34,145 nucleotides of DNA. Origin: Clostridiales bacterium (GTDB lineage: Bacteria; Bacillota; Clostridia; Lachnospirales; Lachnospiraceae). The stretch lies in NCBI GenBank assembly GCA_021202655.1, contig JAJQCO010000202.1, positions 1 through 34,145 of the forward strand, in the 5' to 3' direction. The position numbers and the translations under genes are program-made. Positions 23,273 through 31,372 of the stretch are shown piece by piece (positions within the stretch are counted from its first letter, which is position 1; every line of letters begins with the position of its first letter). Below the pieces are notes generated by a model that saw nothing but the letters and a program-made list of their open reading frames with translations, was not told where the DNA came from and searched no databases.

Positions 23273-24157
23273 CTACAGCTGATCTAGCACCTTTCCGATA
23301 TCATCATCTATACAAATCGACTGATGCGAGATTTCCTGCGGGCAAAAGGCTTCCCCATAGTTCACGCAGGCATAAACCGCTTTGGGATTCCTCGCCGTCA
23401 TCCGCCAGAAGGGGTATTTGATGATGACCGGCGTATTCGCTCCCACGCCAAGTTCCAGAAACAGGACATGCAGATTCTCATGCCGACGGATAAAATCATT
23501 GTACCGTTCCGCCGCCCGGCGCCAGCCCTCGTCCTCCACAAACGTATCATCACAGCGCAGATTCACATTCATGGGTGCGCCGCAGATTGGACAATGGGGA
23601 ACCATCTCCGACGGAATCCTCATGTCTCTTTGTTCGGCTACCATCTGTCGGACAATTTCTTCGTTATCGTAAGTCTTGTCATGACAGGGTTTCGAACATT
23701 GCCACAGGCCATAATCACCCTGGGTATAGAACAGGCGCTGCCTGTCAAACCCGGCAAGCTGAAATTGATGATCCACGTTGGTGGTCAGCACAAAATAATC
23801 CTTGTCCTTCACAAGTTCGAGCAGATCTGTGTACGGCTTTCCAATGCCAGCCTCATAGCGGTTGACCAAGATATGCCGCGACCACCACGCCCAGTATTCC
23901 TCTAAGGTATCAAAAGGATAAAAGCCGCCGGAATACATGTCGGTGATGCCATATTTTAAGTGAAAATCCGAAAAATATTTTTCAAAGCGTTCCCCGCTGT
24001 AGCTCATACCCGCCGATGTGGAAAGCCCTGCTCCTGCCCCGATGACAATGGCGTCCGCCGTTTCCAGTTCATTTTTCAATCGGTCTATCTTATCTGATTT
24101 CTTAGTATAACAGGCGTTCTGTATTTCAATAAACGAATCCCTGACTGACTGTATCAT
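23273..24157 (-). CDS. Sirtuin (SIR2), class M-like with Gln at the catalytic His position
   Basis: A 294-residue NAD-dependent sirtuin. The Rossmann part has GAGAGLSTSAGMSYSG (40-55) and TTNVDHQF (125-132). The Zn module has four cysteines, C154, C158, C189 and C192. The usual catalytic His is replaced: the segment reads YTQGDYG, with Gln at 146. SirTM (class M) sirtuins also have Gln here and act as protein ADP-ribosyltransferases rather than deacetylases. The GGFYPFDTLEEYWAWWSRH stretch also fits class M. ATG at 24157 is chosen for GAGAGGA upstream. No macrodomain or lipoate-carrier gene is next to it in the window. Confidence 0.88.
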   Translation of the reverse strand: MIQSVRDSFIEIQNACYTKKSDKIDRLKNELETADAIVIGAGAGLSTSAGMSYSGERFEKYFSDFHLKYGITDMYSGGFYPFDTLEEYWAWWSRHILVNRYEAGIGKPYTDLLELVKDKDYFVLTTNVDHQFQLAGFDRQRLFYTQGDYGLWQCSKPCHDKTYDNEEIVRQMVAEQRDMRIPSEMVPHCPICGAPMNVNLRCDDTFVEDEGWRRAAERYNDFIRRHENLHVLFLELGVGANTPVIIKYPFWRMTARNPKAVYACVNYGEAFCPQEISHQSICIDDDIGKVLDQL

Positions 24158-24219
24158 GGCTATCCTCTCTTTAAATAATCGTTTTCGTTCATACGATATC
24201 AACCCCCGTTTTGCTGAAT

Positions 24220-24257
24220 GGAGCGCCCAACAGCACACTGTGACTGTCAGGCGCTCC
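24220..24257 (-). other. Strong hairpin after the PNPOx-like gene
   Basis: GGAGCGCC (24220-24227) and GGCGCTCC (24250-24257) form perfect 8-base arms, with further ACAG/CTGT pairing inside. It lies between the end of the PNPOx-like gene and the sirtuin gene. There is no U-run after it on the minus strand, so it may protect the 3' end of the RNA or be a weak terminator. Confidence 0.5.
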
Positions 24258-24280
24258 AAAAATCATACATTTCCCCGGAC

Positions 24281-24676
24281 TTAGAACTCGTAGGGCGGAT
24301 TGCCGGAGAAATCAGCGATCAGGCCATGTGCATTCTCCAGATAGAACACCTCAAAGATCGGGTTGTCAGCCGTCTGATACTGACCCTTCACGATGGGATT
24401 CTGGATGCACATCTCCTTGGCAGCCATGTTGTTCTCAAACACAGCCTTGCCGTGCAGACGAATCCAGGCATATTCCGGGCTGGATACAGAAATCTCAATC
24501 TCCGGATTCTCCTGCATATCCTTGTAGACATCCTTGGTGTTGTTGGTGCAGAACCACAGCTTGCCATCCAGCTCACCGGCAAACATAAACGGGCGGCACT
24601 TTGCCTTTCCGTCGCGGCCAACCGTAGCCAGATACTGAACGGGATTTGTGTTTAAAAATTCGATGACTTTCTTCAT
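24281..24676 (-). CDS. Pyridoxamine 5'-phosphate oxidase-like flavin-binding protein
   Basis: A 131-residue protein of the PNPOx split-barrel fold. It begins MKKVIEFLNTNPVQYLATVGRDGKAK and has the usual RPFMFAGELDGKLWFCTNNTKDVYKDM. Members bind FMN or F420 and often reduce small molecules; the role here is unknown. CTGGAGG precedes the ATG. It is divergent from the HxlR gene, and the shared 173-base gap holds a palindrome, so HxlR probably controls it. Confidence 0.9.
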   Translation of the reverse strand: MKKVIEFLNTNPVQYLATVGRDGKAKCRPFMFAGELDGKLWFCTNNTKDVYKDMQENPEIEISVSSPEYAWIRLHGKAVFENNMAAKEMCIQNPIVKGQYQTADNPIFEVFYLENAHGLIADFSGNPPYEF

Positions 24677-24766
24677 GATGATTACCTCCAGTTTTAATCG
24701 GTTTTCTGCTTTTTGGGAAATGATTGGATCAGAATCACCTTGCCTTTCCCTCTTGCTGCTTATATA

Positions 24767-24795
24767 ATAAGAATGTACAGCCGATTTGTAAAGCA
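24767..24795 (-). promoter_or_regulatory. Promoter of the PNPOx-like gene
   Basis: On the minus strand, TTTACA is followed by a 17-base spacer and TATTAT, just downstream of the GCACAATATTGTGC palindrome. Coordinates are approximate by one or two bases. Confidence 0.55.
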
Positions 24796-24796
24796 G

Positions 24797-24810
24797 GCAC
24801 AATATTGTGC
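24797..24810. promoter_or_regulatory. 14-bp perfect palindrome in the hxlR/PNPOx gap
   Basis: GCACAATATTGTGC is perfectly self-complementary and lies just ahead of a TATAGT box (24811-24816) for the plus-strand HxlR gene. A second, imperfect dyad GTTACC/GGAAAC follows at about 24815-24830. These are good candidates for HxlR operators. Confidence 0.55.
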
Positions 24811-24849
24811 TATAGTTACCAAAAGGAAACTAAGAGGAGGTATGTCACC

Positions 24850-25215
24850 ATGGAAACAGAAAAGGATATTCAGGCAACGCCGGCAAAGGAATTACCCGCC
24901 TGTCCGGTCGAAACGACTTTGACTTTAATCAGTGATAAATGGAAGGTATTGATTCTGCGTGACCTTTTGCCCGGGACAAAGCGATTTGGGGAATTGAAAA
25001 AATCCATCGGCCACATTTCTCAGAAGGTACTGACGGCTCAGCTCAGACAGATGGAAGAGAGCGGGCTTGTGACCCGCACCGTATTTCCGGAAGTGCCGCC
25101 CCATGTGGAGTACACCCTGACCGACCTGGGATATAGTCTGAAGCCAATCCTGGATGCCATGTGGGATTGGGGTGAAAACTATAAGGCACAGAATGAACAC
25201 AGAAGCCATCCTTAA
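24850..25215 (+). CDS. HxlR family transcriptional regulator
   Basis: A 121-residue winged helix regulator. It has the family landmarks CPVETTLTLISDKWKVLILRDL (CPVETT near residue 18), KRFGELKKSIGHISQKVLTAQLRQMEESGLVTR and VEYTLTDLGYSL. The conserved Cys in the first motif is often a redox or electrophile sensor in this family. GGAGGT lies 8 bases before the ATG at 24850. Its stop overlaps that of the convergent aldo/keto reductase gene by 4 bases. It is divergent from the PNPOx-like gene. Confidence 0.93.
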   Translation: METEKDIQATPAKELPACPVETTLTLISDKWKVLILRDLLPGTKRFGELKKSIGHISQKVLTAQLRQMEESGLVTRTVFPEVPPHVEYTLTDLGYSLKPILDAMWDWGENYKAQNEHRSHP

Positions 25216-26312
25216 AAACGGTTCCCAAACGCCTCGCAAATCATTTTCATCCGCTCACTCTGACGGACATGGAACGGGCATCGGCTGTCGCAGTGGCCGC
25301 AGCCGATACAATCCCCGGCAGTTTTATCCAGCGTCAGGTAATGCTCCCTGGCCAGATTGTCACCCAGCATCGCCAGGTCATAATATTTATTGATGAGTGC
25401 AATATCGAGACCTGCGGGACAGGGGTGACAGTGCTTACAATATACGCAGACGCCTTCGGATTCTTTGGGCGTATATCCGGCGATCACGGAATAGTCTTTC
25501 TGCTCGTCCGGAACATGGAAATAGTCCAGCACCTCCATCAGTTCCGCCTCACTGCCATATCCGGGCACGACAGTAAGCACACCCGGCTTATCCAGGGCAT
25601 ACTGGATACAATGATGTTTGCCGAGCGCCACGCCGAAGGGTGACTGCTCCGCATCCAGAAGCTGTCCGCCGCAGAAGGGCTTCATAACCACGATGCCAAC
25701 GCCCTCCTTTTCACAGCAACGATACAGCTCATAGCGTTCGCTGTTGCTGCCGATGCCATAATCACCCTGCCCATAATCATACAGCGGGTTGATGCTGAAC
25801 ATCAGGACATCCAGGATCCCCATATCCAGAACCCGATGCGCCACGGCAGGGGTATGGGAGGACATTCCGATATGATGGACGATGCCCCTTTTTTTCAGAT
25901 CCAGAATATAATCCAGAACTCCGTTTTTGATGTAAGTGTCCAGATCCTTCCCCTCATCCATGCAATGGATAAAGCCAAAATCAATATAATCCGTCCGCAG
26001 CTTCTCCAACTGCCATCTGACAGATTCCTTTATCTTCTTCAGGCTGGTCGTCCAGCCGTATTCCCCGGAGGTGTAATCTGCACCAAAGTGAACCTGCAGA
26101 TAGACCTGGTCCCGTTTTCCCTCCAGAGCTTTTCCATAGGCGTCAAAAATCGTCGCATGGCCGCCAGCCATATCAAAATAGTTGATGCCGTTTTCCATCG
26201 CGGACTGGACGGTTGCAATGATCTCCTGCTCCGGGCGCGCCCCGATCACGGAAGATCCCATTCCAATCACGCTGATTTTTTCGCCCCCGTGGGGCAATAT
26301 CCGATATTCCAT
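25212..26312 (-). CDS. Aldo/keto reductase-fold protein with 4Fe-4S tail and degenerate tetrad
   Basis: A 366-residue protein. Residues 1-270 have the TIM-barrel aldo/keto reductase fold (MEYRILPHGGEKISVIGMGSS, LEKLRTDYIDFGFIHCMD, GIVHHIGMSSHTP). The C-terminus has ferredoxin-type cysteines, CVYCKHCHPCP and CIGCGHCDSRCP. The catalytic tetrad is mostly missing: DTAxxYG reads FDMAGGHAT, and the usual TK reads LQVHFG; the His in FIHCMD remains. It may not be a normal NADPH reductase; the Fe-S clusters could serve another redox role. AGGAGGAG precedes the ATG. Confidence 0.88.
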   Translation of the reverse strand: MEYRILPHGGEKISVIGMGSSVIGARPEQEIIATVQSAMENGINYFDMAGGHATIFDAYGKALEGKRDQVYLQVHFGADYTSGEYGWTTSLKKIKESVRWQLEKLRTDYIDFGFIHCMDEGKDLDTYIKNGVLDYILDLKKRGIVHHIGMSSHTPAVAHRVLDMGILDVLMFSINPLYDYGQGDYGIGSNSERYELYRCCEKEGVGIVVMKPFCGGQLLDAEQSPFGVALGKHHCIQYALDKPGVLTVVPGYGSEAELMEVLDYFHVPDEQKDYSVIAGYTPKESEGVCVYCKHCHPCPAGLDIALINKYYDLAMLGDNLAREHYLTLDKTAGDCIGCGHCDSRCPFHVRQSERMKMICEAFGNRF

Positions 26313-26423
26313 ATGGTTCTCCTCCTTCAGCGGCAGTCCTCACTTTAATTTCCCATATACCTCATCCGTTACAACTTTTTTCTGCCATATCAAAGACCTT
26401 CTGTTCAAATTATAGTACCTTAT

Positions 26424-28016
26424 TTACACCACCGCTTCCACCAGCACCTTATCTCCCAGCATAATTTCCCTCACACCGATCTGTTTCTTTTTATTGAAAT
26501 TAAAGCTGAGCATATAGCCCTTCTTCAGATGATAATGATCCAGATAATCCATCAGTTGCTGCTCACCTCGCTCATGATATGAGTTTCCCCGCCATATTTT
26601 AAGTTCGCATATATATTGCCCGCCCAGATAATCCACAATCACATCTGTGCGTTCCTGATTCCTCGTTCTGGATTCTATATAATAATTTCCTGTACCGTTG
26701 ATAATCGGACGCAGATATAAAAGGAAATATCTTCTTCCATCATCCTCTATAAATTTCTGCGGCTGATCGCCATACAAATCATGGAAAGCAACAACAAAAC
26801 GTTCCAATATCAGTTTCATGTCCAGTTTGCCGTTCCTGACAAATTGATATTTTTCCCTGTCTCCGCACAGGAAAAACTCAGATTTGCGCATCTCGGGGGA
26901 TGCCAGGAATGTGTCATATAACTGTGTCTCGAAAATACGGTTGGCAACCACCACCGCCTTATTTTCAATTCGAATAAATCCGTACATCAGTGCCGTTTGT
27001 ATTGCCGGATCATATCGATTATAGATCACGGGCTTTCCATCCATCAACATGGAATACAACATTTCTTTAAGGTACGGATAAGTATCCAGCTTGTCCTGCA
27101 ACGATTCAAACAGCATGTTTGATTCATCATAAATACGACTGACCGCCGCTACAACCCCTTCCGCAGACCAGGCTGCCTTTTTATTCGAGAACGAATCCGT
27201 TTTGCTGATATCCTCATCAATATATTTGCAAATACTGGACACCAGAACAGGATATCCCGATGTATATTCATAAATCAGCTGTGCAATGGAATCCACATCC
27301 ATTCCTGTTGCGTAATCATCCTCGTATTCCTGGAGCATTCCCGATATCTCCCTGGCAGAAAAACTCATGTCCAAAGAGAAAACAACCGCAATGTTCCACG
27401 GACTATTCGACTGGTGCTCCGATTCCGAGCGAAGTTTTTTCTTGATATTGCGAATATCCTGCACTCCTGCAAGAATGACCGACTGAAAGGTTGGTTTTCT
27501 TGCACGACGAATATAATACCCTCTCAACATGCTTAAAAAATCCAGAAACACCTGATAATTCGCCGCCTGATCCACCTCATCAATCAACAACACCAGCGGT
27601 TTTGCCGACTGACCGCACCAATCAGAAAGCAACGCAAACAACGGCGCCAGACCCACGTTTCCATTCGCACCATCTGCGTATTGCCGCAACTGAATCACAA
27701 TATTACCGGGGATGTCATCCTTTTCCTCCTCAGCAAGCAGAATTTCTCTCGCAAACGCACAGACAAAGGAAAATTCCGTATCAAAGTCAGCCTCACTCAT
27801 CAGTTGAAAATCCAGGCTGATCACATGATATCCCTCGCGTAAATAGGAGGCCAGTGCAATCAGAGTAGTTGTTTTTCCGTACTGACGGGCACGGTTAACC
27901 GTAAAATAATCACCGCAGTCCACCATCTCCTTCATTTTCATAAGTCTCTCTGAGATATCCACCATATAGTGCCGCTTCGGATCACAGTTTGCCGTTACAT
28001 TAAATGTCTTCGCCAT
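26424..28016 (-). CDS. AAA-ATPase-like/PD-(D/E)XK nuclease-like protein
   Basis: A 530-residue protein. The N-terminal AAA-ATPase_like domain has a Walker A-like RARQYGKTT near residue 42 and Walker B LVLLIDEVD near 143. The C-terminal part contains RTDVIVDYLGGQYICELKIW, the Asp, Glu-x-Lys pattern of PD-(D/E)XK (DUF1703-like) nucleases. This family is common in gut Bacteroidetes and Clostridia and is often thought to be mobile or defensive; its true function is unknown. It is monocistronic, with a promoter at 28067-28095. Confidence 0.85.
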   Translation of the reverse strand: MAKTFNVTANCDPKRHYMVDISERLMKMKEMVDCGDYFTVNRARQYGKTTTLIALASYLREGYHVISLDFQLMSEADFDTEFSFVCAFAREILLAEEEKDDIPGNIVIQLRQYADGANGNVGLAPLFALLSDWCGQSAKPLVLLIDEVDQAANYQVFLDFLSMLRGYYIRRARKPTFQSVILAGVQDIRNIKKKLRSESEHQSNSPWNIAVVFSLDMSFSAREISGMLQEYEDDYATGMDVDSIAQLIYEYTSGYPVLVSSICKYIDEDISKTDSFSNKKAAWSAEGVVAAVSRIYDESNMLFESLQDKLDTYPYLKEMLYSMLMDGKPVIYNRYDPAIQTALMYGFIRIENKAVVVANRIFETQLYDTFLASPEMRKSEFFLCGDREKYQFVRNGKLDMKLILERFVVAFHDLYGDQPQKFIEDDGRRYFLLYLRPIINGTGNYYIESRTRNQERTDVIVDYLGGQYICELKIWRGNSYHERGEQQLMDYLDHYHLKKGYMLSFNFNKKKQIGVREIMLGDKVLVEAVV

Positions 28017-28066
28017 ATCAACCTCTGCAGATTCCTTTTATACCATTGCGTTCGTTTTCTCTATTT

Positions 28067-28095
28067 ATCATAGCTCATTCAAAATCAATTTACAA
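28067..28095 (-). promoter_or_regulatory. Promoter of the AAA-ATPase-like gene
   Basis: On the minus strand, TTGTAA (28095-28090), a 17-base spacer, TATGAT (28072-28067). A TTTGCA-GAG-TGCAAA palindrome (28106-28120) lies just upstream. Confidence 0.6.
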
Positions 28096-28202
28096 GCGTA
28101 ACCGATTTGCAGAGTGCAAATAAAAACTGTCGAATACAGTGAGAGCCTTCCTTAACAATCCTGTGCATGGAACATACGATTTTGCCGCTGTTTTTCACTT
28201 CA

Positions 28203-28715
28203 TCATATATTTATTGCCAGTCCTGTCACAAATGCAAAAATCAACACGAACGCTATGTACAGCAGAAACCGCTTCATGCCTAAGACGATCTTTACCGCTC
28301 CAAGGTTCGTAATTTTCGTCGCCGGTCCCGTTATCATGAATGCGGCGGCACTCCCCAGACTCATCCCGTCTGACAGCCACGCCTGCAAAAGAGGGATTGT
28401 CCCCCCGCCGCAGGCATAAAGCGGTACGCCGATTGTGGCTGCCATCAGCACGCCCCAGGCTTCGTTTCCCCCAAACAGATTCGTCATCATATCCTGCGGC
28501 ACATAGCGCTGAAACACTGCAGACAGCACGATGCCAAATATCCCGAGCTTCTTTTCGCTAAGGCTGCGAAATGTATTGTGGATGCGATCCTTTAAAAATA
28601 CGGAAACGAACGAGCCCAGCGCCATGCCCAGCACCCAGTACCAGAAAATCTGCCGCAGCTGGACATCGAAGTAATACCAGAGATAAGTGGCTTCTCTTCT
28701 TGCAATCTCCCACAT
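28203..28715 (-). CDS. DUF318/UPF0718 permease, internally shortened
   Basis: About 170 residues with several membrane segments. The start (WYYFDVQLRQIFWYWVLGMALGS) and end (YACGGGTIPLLQAWLSDGMS, TGPATKITNLGAVKIVLGMKRF) match the two ends of the DUF318 (ArsP/YraQ-like) permeases, which are usually about 300 residues. The first CxxxP signature and the middle helices are absent; the join falls near EKKLGIFGIVLSAVF. The frame stays open, so this is an in-frame deletion or an unusual short form. ATG at 28715 is preferred over 28724, which sits right on the GGGAG site. It may be non-functional. Confidence 0.7.
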   Translation of the reverse strand: MWEIARREATYLWYYFDVQLRQIFWYWVLGMALGSFVSVFLKDRIHNTFRSLSEKKLGIFGIVLSAVFQRYVPQDMMTNLFGGNEAWGVLMAATIGVPLYACGGGTIPLLQAWLSDGMSLGSAAAFMITGPATKITNLGAVKIVLGMKRFLLYIAFVLIFAFVTGLAINI

Positions 28716-28763
28716 GGCTGTCATCTCCCATCACTGCTTCTCTGATTGCTCCCTGTTCTCTCC

Positions 28764-29030
28764 TCATTCACTGATATCAACCAGCTGATAACTTCTGCTG
28801 CCAAGACCAATCGCTTCCGCGTTCTCCAATGTATGAAGGCCGTTTCTACTCTGAACACGGTTAACAAAGGCTTCCCTGCCCTCCGCAGCCGCCACACCCG
28901 GTCCATCTGCCTCTTCCTGCCCCGCGCTTCCTGCGACAACCACATCTGCCGCGTTCCCGGTCATGGCACATCCAGACAACACATTTGCCGCCGCCAGCGC
29001 GGCTATAACTAACAGGACTTCTTTCTTCAT
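28764..29030 (-). CDS. Small lipoprotein of unknown function
   Basis: An 88-residue protein. The signal peptide ends in VLSGCAM, a lipobox. The mature part has an Ala/Gly/Glu-rich stretch and then EAFVNRVQSRNGLHTLENAEA. No family recognised. ATG at 29030 has GGAGAG upstream. It is 48 bases upstream of the shortened permease, probably in the same transcript. Confidence 0.65.
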   Translation of the reverse strand: MKKEVLLVIAALAAANVLSGCAMTGNAADVVVAGSAGQEEADGPGVAAAEGREAFVNRVQSRNGLHTLENAEAIGLGSRSYQLVDISE

Positions 29031-29186
29031 CTTACTCTCCCTTCTATGACTGGTTTCCTGTATAACAGAATAAACCCTCACTTTCTATCTATCAAATGCT
29101 TATTTTCTATCTGTTTCTATGCTCAAAAAGTATCTGCCGGAATCACGCGGACCAGACCGAAGTTTGCTTCATTAATATTGAGTGAC

Positions 29187-29215
29187 TTGACAACCCACAA
29201 ATTATTTGCTATGAT
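29187..29215 (+). promoter_or_regulatory. Promoter of tyrS
   Basis: TTGACA (29187-29192), a 17-base spacer, TATGAT (29210-29215). Confidence 0.85.
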
Positions 29216-29231
29216 TCCATACGAATCGGAC

Positions 29232-29330
29232 GGTATGCAAAAAAGCATACCCTGCAAGGCACAGATAATTGTAGCCGGATGGACGAATGAGACAGATAAG
29301 ATTTCAGTCTTATCTGGCTTTTATTATTTT
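29232..29330 (+). promoter_or_regulatory. tyrS leader with terminator-like hairpin
   Basis: The leader begins with a hairpin GGTATGC (29232-29238)/GCATACC (29245-29251). Further on, AGATAAGA (29294-29301) pairs with TCTTATCT (29308-29315), followed by GGCTTTTATTATTTT, a terminator-like end just before the tyrS ribosome binding site. There is no T-box core (GGGTGG...), so this is another kind of attenuator or a weak terminator. Confidence 0.6.
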
Positions 29331-29346
29331 CAGGAGGGAATGATCA

Positions 29347-30567
29347 ATGAAAATTTATGAGGAATTACAGGCAAGAGGTCTGATTGCCCAGGTGACGGAC
29401 GAAGCAGAAATCCGGGAACTGATCAACAACGGCGGCGCAAAATTCTATATTGGATTTGACCCGACTGCTAACTCTCTTCATGTAGGACACTTTATGGCAT
29501 TGTGTCTGATGAAGCGTTTACAGCTTGCCGGGAATAAACCGGTGGTACTTTTGGGCGGCGGAACCGGATTTATCGGCGACCCTTCTGGACGGACAGATAT
29601 GCGTTCCATGATGAATGCGGAAACCATTCGGCATAACTGCGACTGCTTTTTAAAACAGATCGGCAAGTTTATTGAATTTGGAGAGGACAAGGCCATCGTA
29701 GTCAATAACGCTGACTGGCTGCTTGACTTAAAATATGTGGATCTGCTTCGGGAAGTGGGCACGTATTTTTCAGTCAACAATATGCTCCGTGCCCGGTGCT
29801 ACGAGCAGCGCATGGAACGGGGACTGAGCTTCTTTGAGTTCAACTACATGATCATGCAGTCCTATGATTTCCTGTACCTCAACGAAAAATACGGCTGCAA
29901 TATGCAGTTCGGCGGAGACGATCAGTGGAGCAACATGCTGGCAGGTACGGAACTGATCAGGAAGAAAACAGGCAAAGACGCCTATGCCATGACCATCACG
30001 CTGCTTTTAAACAGTGAAGGAAACAAGATGGGAAAAACGGCAAAAGGCGCTGTCTGGCTTGACCCGAATAAGACCACACCCTTTGAGTTTTACCAGTACT
30101 GGAGAAATATCGACGACGCGGATGTGATGAAGTGCATCCGTCTGCTTACGTTTATTCCGGTGGAGCAGATTGAGGAAATCGACCATTGGGACGCTAGCCG
30201 TATCAATGAAAAGAAAGAGCTGCTTGCCTATGAGCTGACGGCCATGATCCACGGGAAAGAGGAAGCCGATAAGGCAAAGGAAACTTCTCTGGCTCTTTTC
30301 TCCGGCGAGGGCGATGACAGCAATATGCCAACGACAAAGGTCGCGGAAACAGCCTTCACAGATGGCAAGGTGTCTCTGATAGACCTGCTTGTGATGGGAA
30401 ATCTCGCCAAAAGCAAGGCTGAGGCAAGACGACTGATCGTCCAGGGCGGCGTTACCGTGAACGGCACGAAGATTGATTCTGTAGAGAAGGTCATTGACCG
30501 TGCAGAAGTCGCTGACTGCCTGAAGGTTCGCAAGGGGAAGAAAATCCACCACAAATTTGTTCTGTGA
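29347..30567 (+). CDS. tyrS: Tyrosyl-tRNA synthetase
   Basis: A 406-residue class I aminoacyl-tRNA synthetase. It charges tRNA-Tyr with tyrosine. Visible parts are FYIGFDPTANSLHVGH (HIGH-type motif near residue 41), the tyrosine-binding NYMIMQSYDFLYL, GGDDQWSNML, the KMSKS equivalent GNKMGKTAKG, and a C-terminal S4 RNA-binding domain (SKAEARRLIVQGGVTVNG). Length and order are typical of TyrS. CAGGAGG lies upstream of the ATG. It is controlled by a short leader with a terminator-like hairpin. Confidence 0.96.
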   Translation: MKIYEELQARGLIAQVTDEAEIRELINNGGAKFYIGFDPTANSLHVGHFMALCLMKRLQLAGNKPVVLLGGGTGFIGDPSGRTDMRSMMNAETIRHNCDCFLKQIGKFIEFGEDKAIVVNNADWLLDLKYVDLLREVGTYFSVNNMLRARCYEQRMERGLSFFEFNYMIMQSYDFLYLNEKYGCNMQFGGDDQWSNMLAGTELIRKKTGKDAYAMTITLLLNSEGNKMGKTAKGAVWLDPNKTTPFEFYQYWRNIDDADVMKCIRLLTFIPVEQIEEIDHWDASRINEKKELLAYELTAMIHGKEEADKAKETSLALFSGEGDDSNMPTTKVAETAFTDGKVSLIDLLVMGNLAKSKAEARRLIVQGGVTVNGTKIDSVEKVIDRAEVADCLKVRKGKKIHHKFVL

Positions 30568-30790
30568 AGGGTGAAACTGATTTAGACTTCTAACTGCAAC
30601 ATAAAGGAGGTGTCTGCCCATACGGTTAACCCCTTATGCAATCCATGGCAGCGATTAAAAAGAACCGATAGAACGATATTTAATTATTGCACACTTTCTA
30701 TTGACTCCATTATTATGGTGGGCTTTAAAGTAAAAAGGATGGCTTAAAAGCTATTCAAAATATGTATTACTTTTAAAGCGAGGTCAGACT

Positions 30791-31372
30791 ATGAAACATA
30801 CAATCATTACAATCAGCCGTCAGTTTGGCAGCGGCGGAAGAAAAATCGGACATCTTGTGGCGGAGCAGCTTGGAATTCCCTGCTATGATCGGAGCATCAT
30901 TGATGAGACAGCCAGGATCAGCGAACTCAGCCCTGACTTTATCGAAAAAAACGAGCAGCATTTATCCAACTCCTTCATTTTTGATATGACAATGACTGCC
31001 CATATCTACAAAGCACAGTCTGCCGTTATCAAAGAATGTGCTGAAAAAGGGAGCTGTGTGATCGTCGGACGTTGCGCGGATAAAATTCTGGAGAATGACT
31101 TTCCGTGTCTGAAGGTATTTCTTTACGCTGATTTTGACGCACGATGCAGACGGGCAGTTACCGAATATGGAAAAGACTCCAAACATATTCGTGATCTGGT
31201 GAAAAGGGCGGACAGAGGTCGGGAGAGATTTTTCCGCCTTTTCCATGAAGCCGAATGGAAAGATGCGTCGAACTACAATCTTTGCCTGGACACAGGGCTG
31301 TTCGGTATGCAGCGCACGGCAGAGATAATAAAAGCGGCATATCTGATGATGCATGAGGAGGAGATCGCATGA
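30791..31372 (+). CDS. Cytidylate kinase-like family protein
   Basis: A 193-residue P-loop protein. ISRQFGSGGRKIGHLVAEQLG is the family Walker A variant, followed by YDRSIIDETA, and GSCVIVGRCADKIL near the middle. Members are annotated as cytidylate kinase-like and are common in Clostridia, but it is not clear that they phosphorylate CMP. GAGGT precedes the ATG. It overlaps the MATE transporter start by 4 bases, so the two are translated together. Confidence 0.88.
   Translation: MKHTIITISRQFGSGGRKIGHLVAEQLGIPCYDRSIIDETARISELSPDFIEKNEQHLSNSFIFDMTMTAHIYKAQSAVIKECAEKGSCVIVGRCADKILENDFPCLKVFLYADFDARCRRAVTEYGKDSKHIRDLVKRADRGRERFFRLFHEAEWKDASNYNLCLDTGLFGMQRTAEIIKAAYLMMHEEEIA

Noticed and set aside
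26424-28016. AAA-ATPase/PD-(D/E)XK protein as part of a defence island
   Set aside because: It stands alone, with no neighbouring defence genes; the family is widespread and its role is unproven.
30604-30655. Strong ribosome binding site AAAGGAGGTG followed by a 12-codon frame starting with ATA, after tyrS
   Set aside because: ATA is not a normal start codon and the frame is very short. It may be a remnant of a small gene, but I cannot support it.
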